DNA of 41,958 nucleotides, taken from NCBI GenBank assembly GCA_964435475.1, contig CAYSZB010000016.1:1-41958 (forward strand), in the 5' to 3' direction. Below are positions 41,933 to 41,958 of this stretch, in pieces. A model generated the notes under the pieces. The model did no database searches and was not told where the DNA came from. It saw only the letters and a program-made list of their open reading frames with translations. The DNA is from CAYSZB01 sp964435475. Its GTDB lineage: Bacteria; Chloroflexota; Anaerolineae; Anaerolineales; Anaerolineaceae. Numbering within the stretch: position 1 is the stretch's first letter; every line of letters begins with the position of its first letter. A program made the position numbers and the translations under genes.

Positions 41933-41958
41933 ACGCGATAATTATGAAAAGCTACATG

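Overview
The window is 42 kb of ordinary bacterial chromosome at roughly 50% GC. It is probably from a Chloroflexota bacterium of the Anaerolineae type and probably a metagenomic assembly, because it contains a run of exactly 100 N. The assignment is inference. It rests on several Pro/Thr-rich 'stalk' lipoproteins, NBR1-Ig-like lipoprotein domains, a polysaccharide-type ABC uptake locus with DUF5696 and Yip1-like proteins, and a long eukaryote-like formate-tetrahydrofolate ligase. There is no rRNA, tRNA, CRISPR array, phage or insertion sequence.

Region 1 (1-18062, + strand) is a carbohydrate acquisition locus. In order it holds: a large solute-binding protein cut by the left edge; a MalF/MalG-type permease pair; an NHL-TPR-Yip1 membrane protein; a DUF5696 secreted protein; a second permease pair; a GH144-like (PF10091) lipoprotein; a LacI regulator; a cytoplasmic GH144-like enzyme; a GH35 enzyme; and, behind its own promoter, a cytoplasmic GH3 enzyme. 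Genes up to GH35 overlap or lie within about 16 bases of each other, so they look like one operon. There is no ATPase gene, so a shared MsmX/UgpC-type ATPase elsewhere is likely. A working model is that the surface lipoprotein (and perhaps DUF5696) cuts a glucan, the permeases import oligosaccharides, and the intracellular GH144-like, GH35 and GH3 enzymes finish them. Beta-1,2-glucan is the best guess at substrate but is unproven. The Yip1 and DUF5696 parts are the least understood and the most interesting.

Region 2 (18063-25204, +) holds formate-tetrahydrofolate ligase, a DUF389 membrane protein fused through a Pro/Thr stalk to an SH3-like domain, and a heterodimeric ABC exporter with one degenerate ATP site. 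The first exporter subunit loses its N terminus in the 100-N gap.

Region 3 (25269-29046, - strand) holds a two-domain GNAT acetyltransferase, an unrecognised protein and a membrane-anchored M20 peptidase. The last two share an identical 16-base upstream element.

Region 4 (29246-34863) holds two tandem paralogous lipoproteins (+), a tyrosine phosphatase (-) that is probably leaderless, and a TldD/TldE protease pair (+) ending in a strong terminator.

Region 5 (34950-41886, -) holds an NBR1-Ig lipoprotein with its own terminator, then a second NBR1-Ig lipoprotein, queG, a GH38 alpha-mannosidase and a dus gene, apparently co-transcribed.
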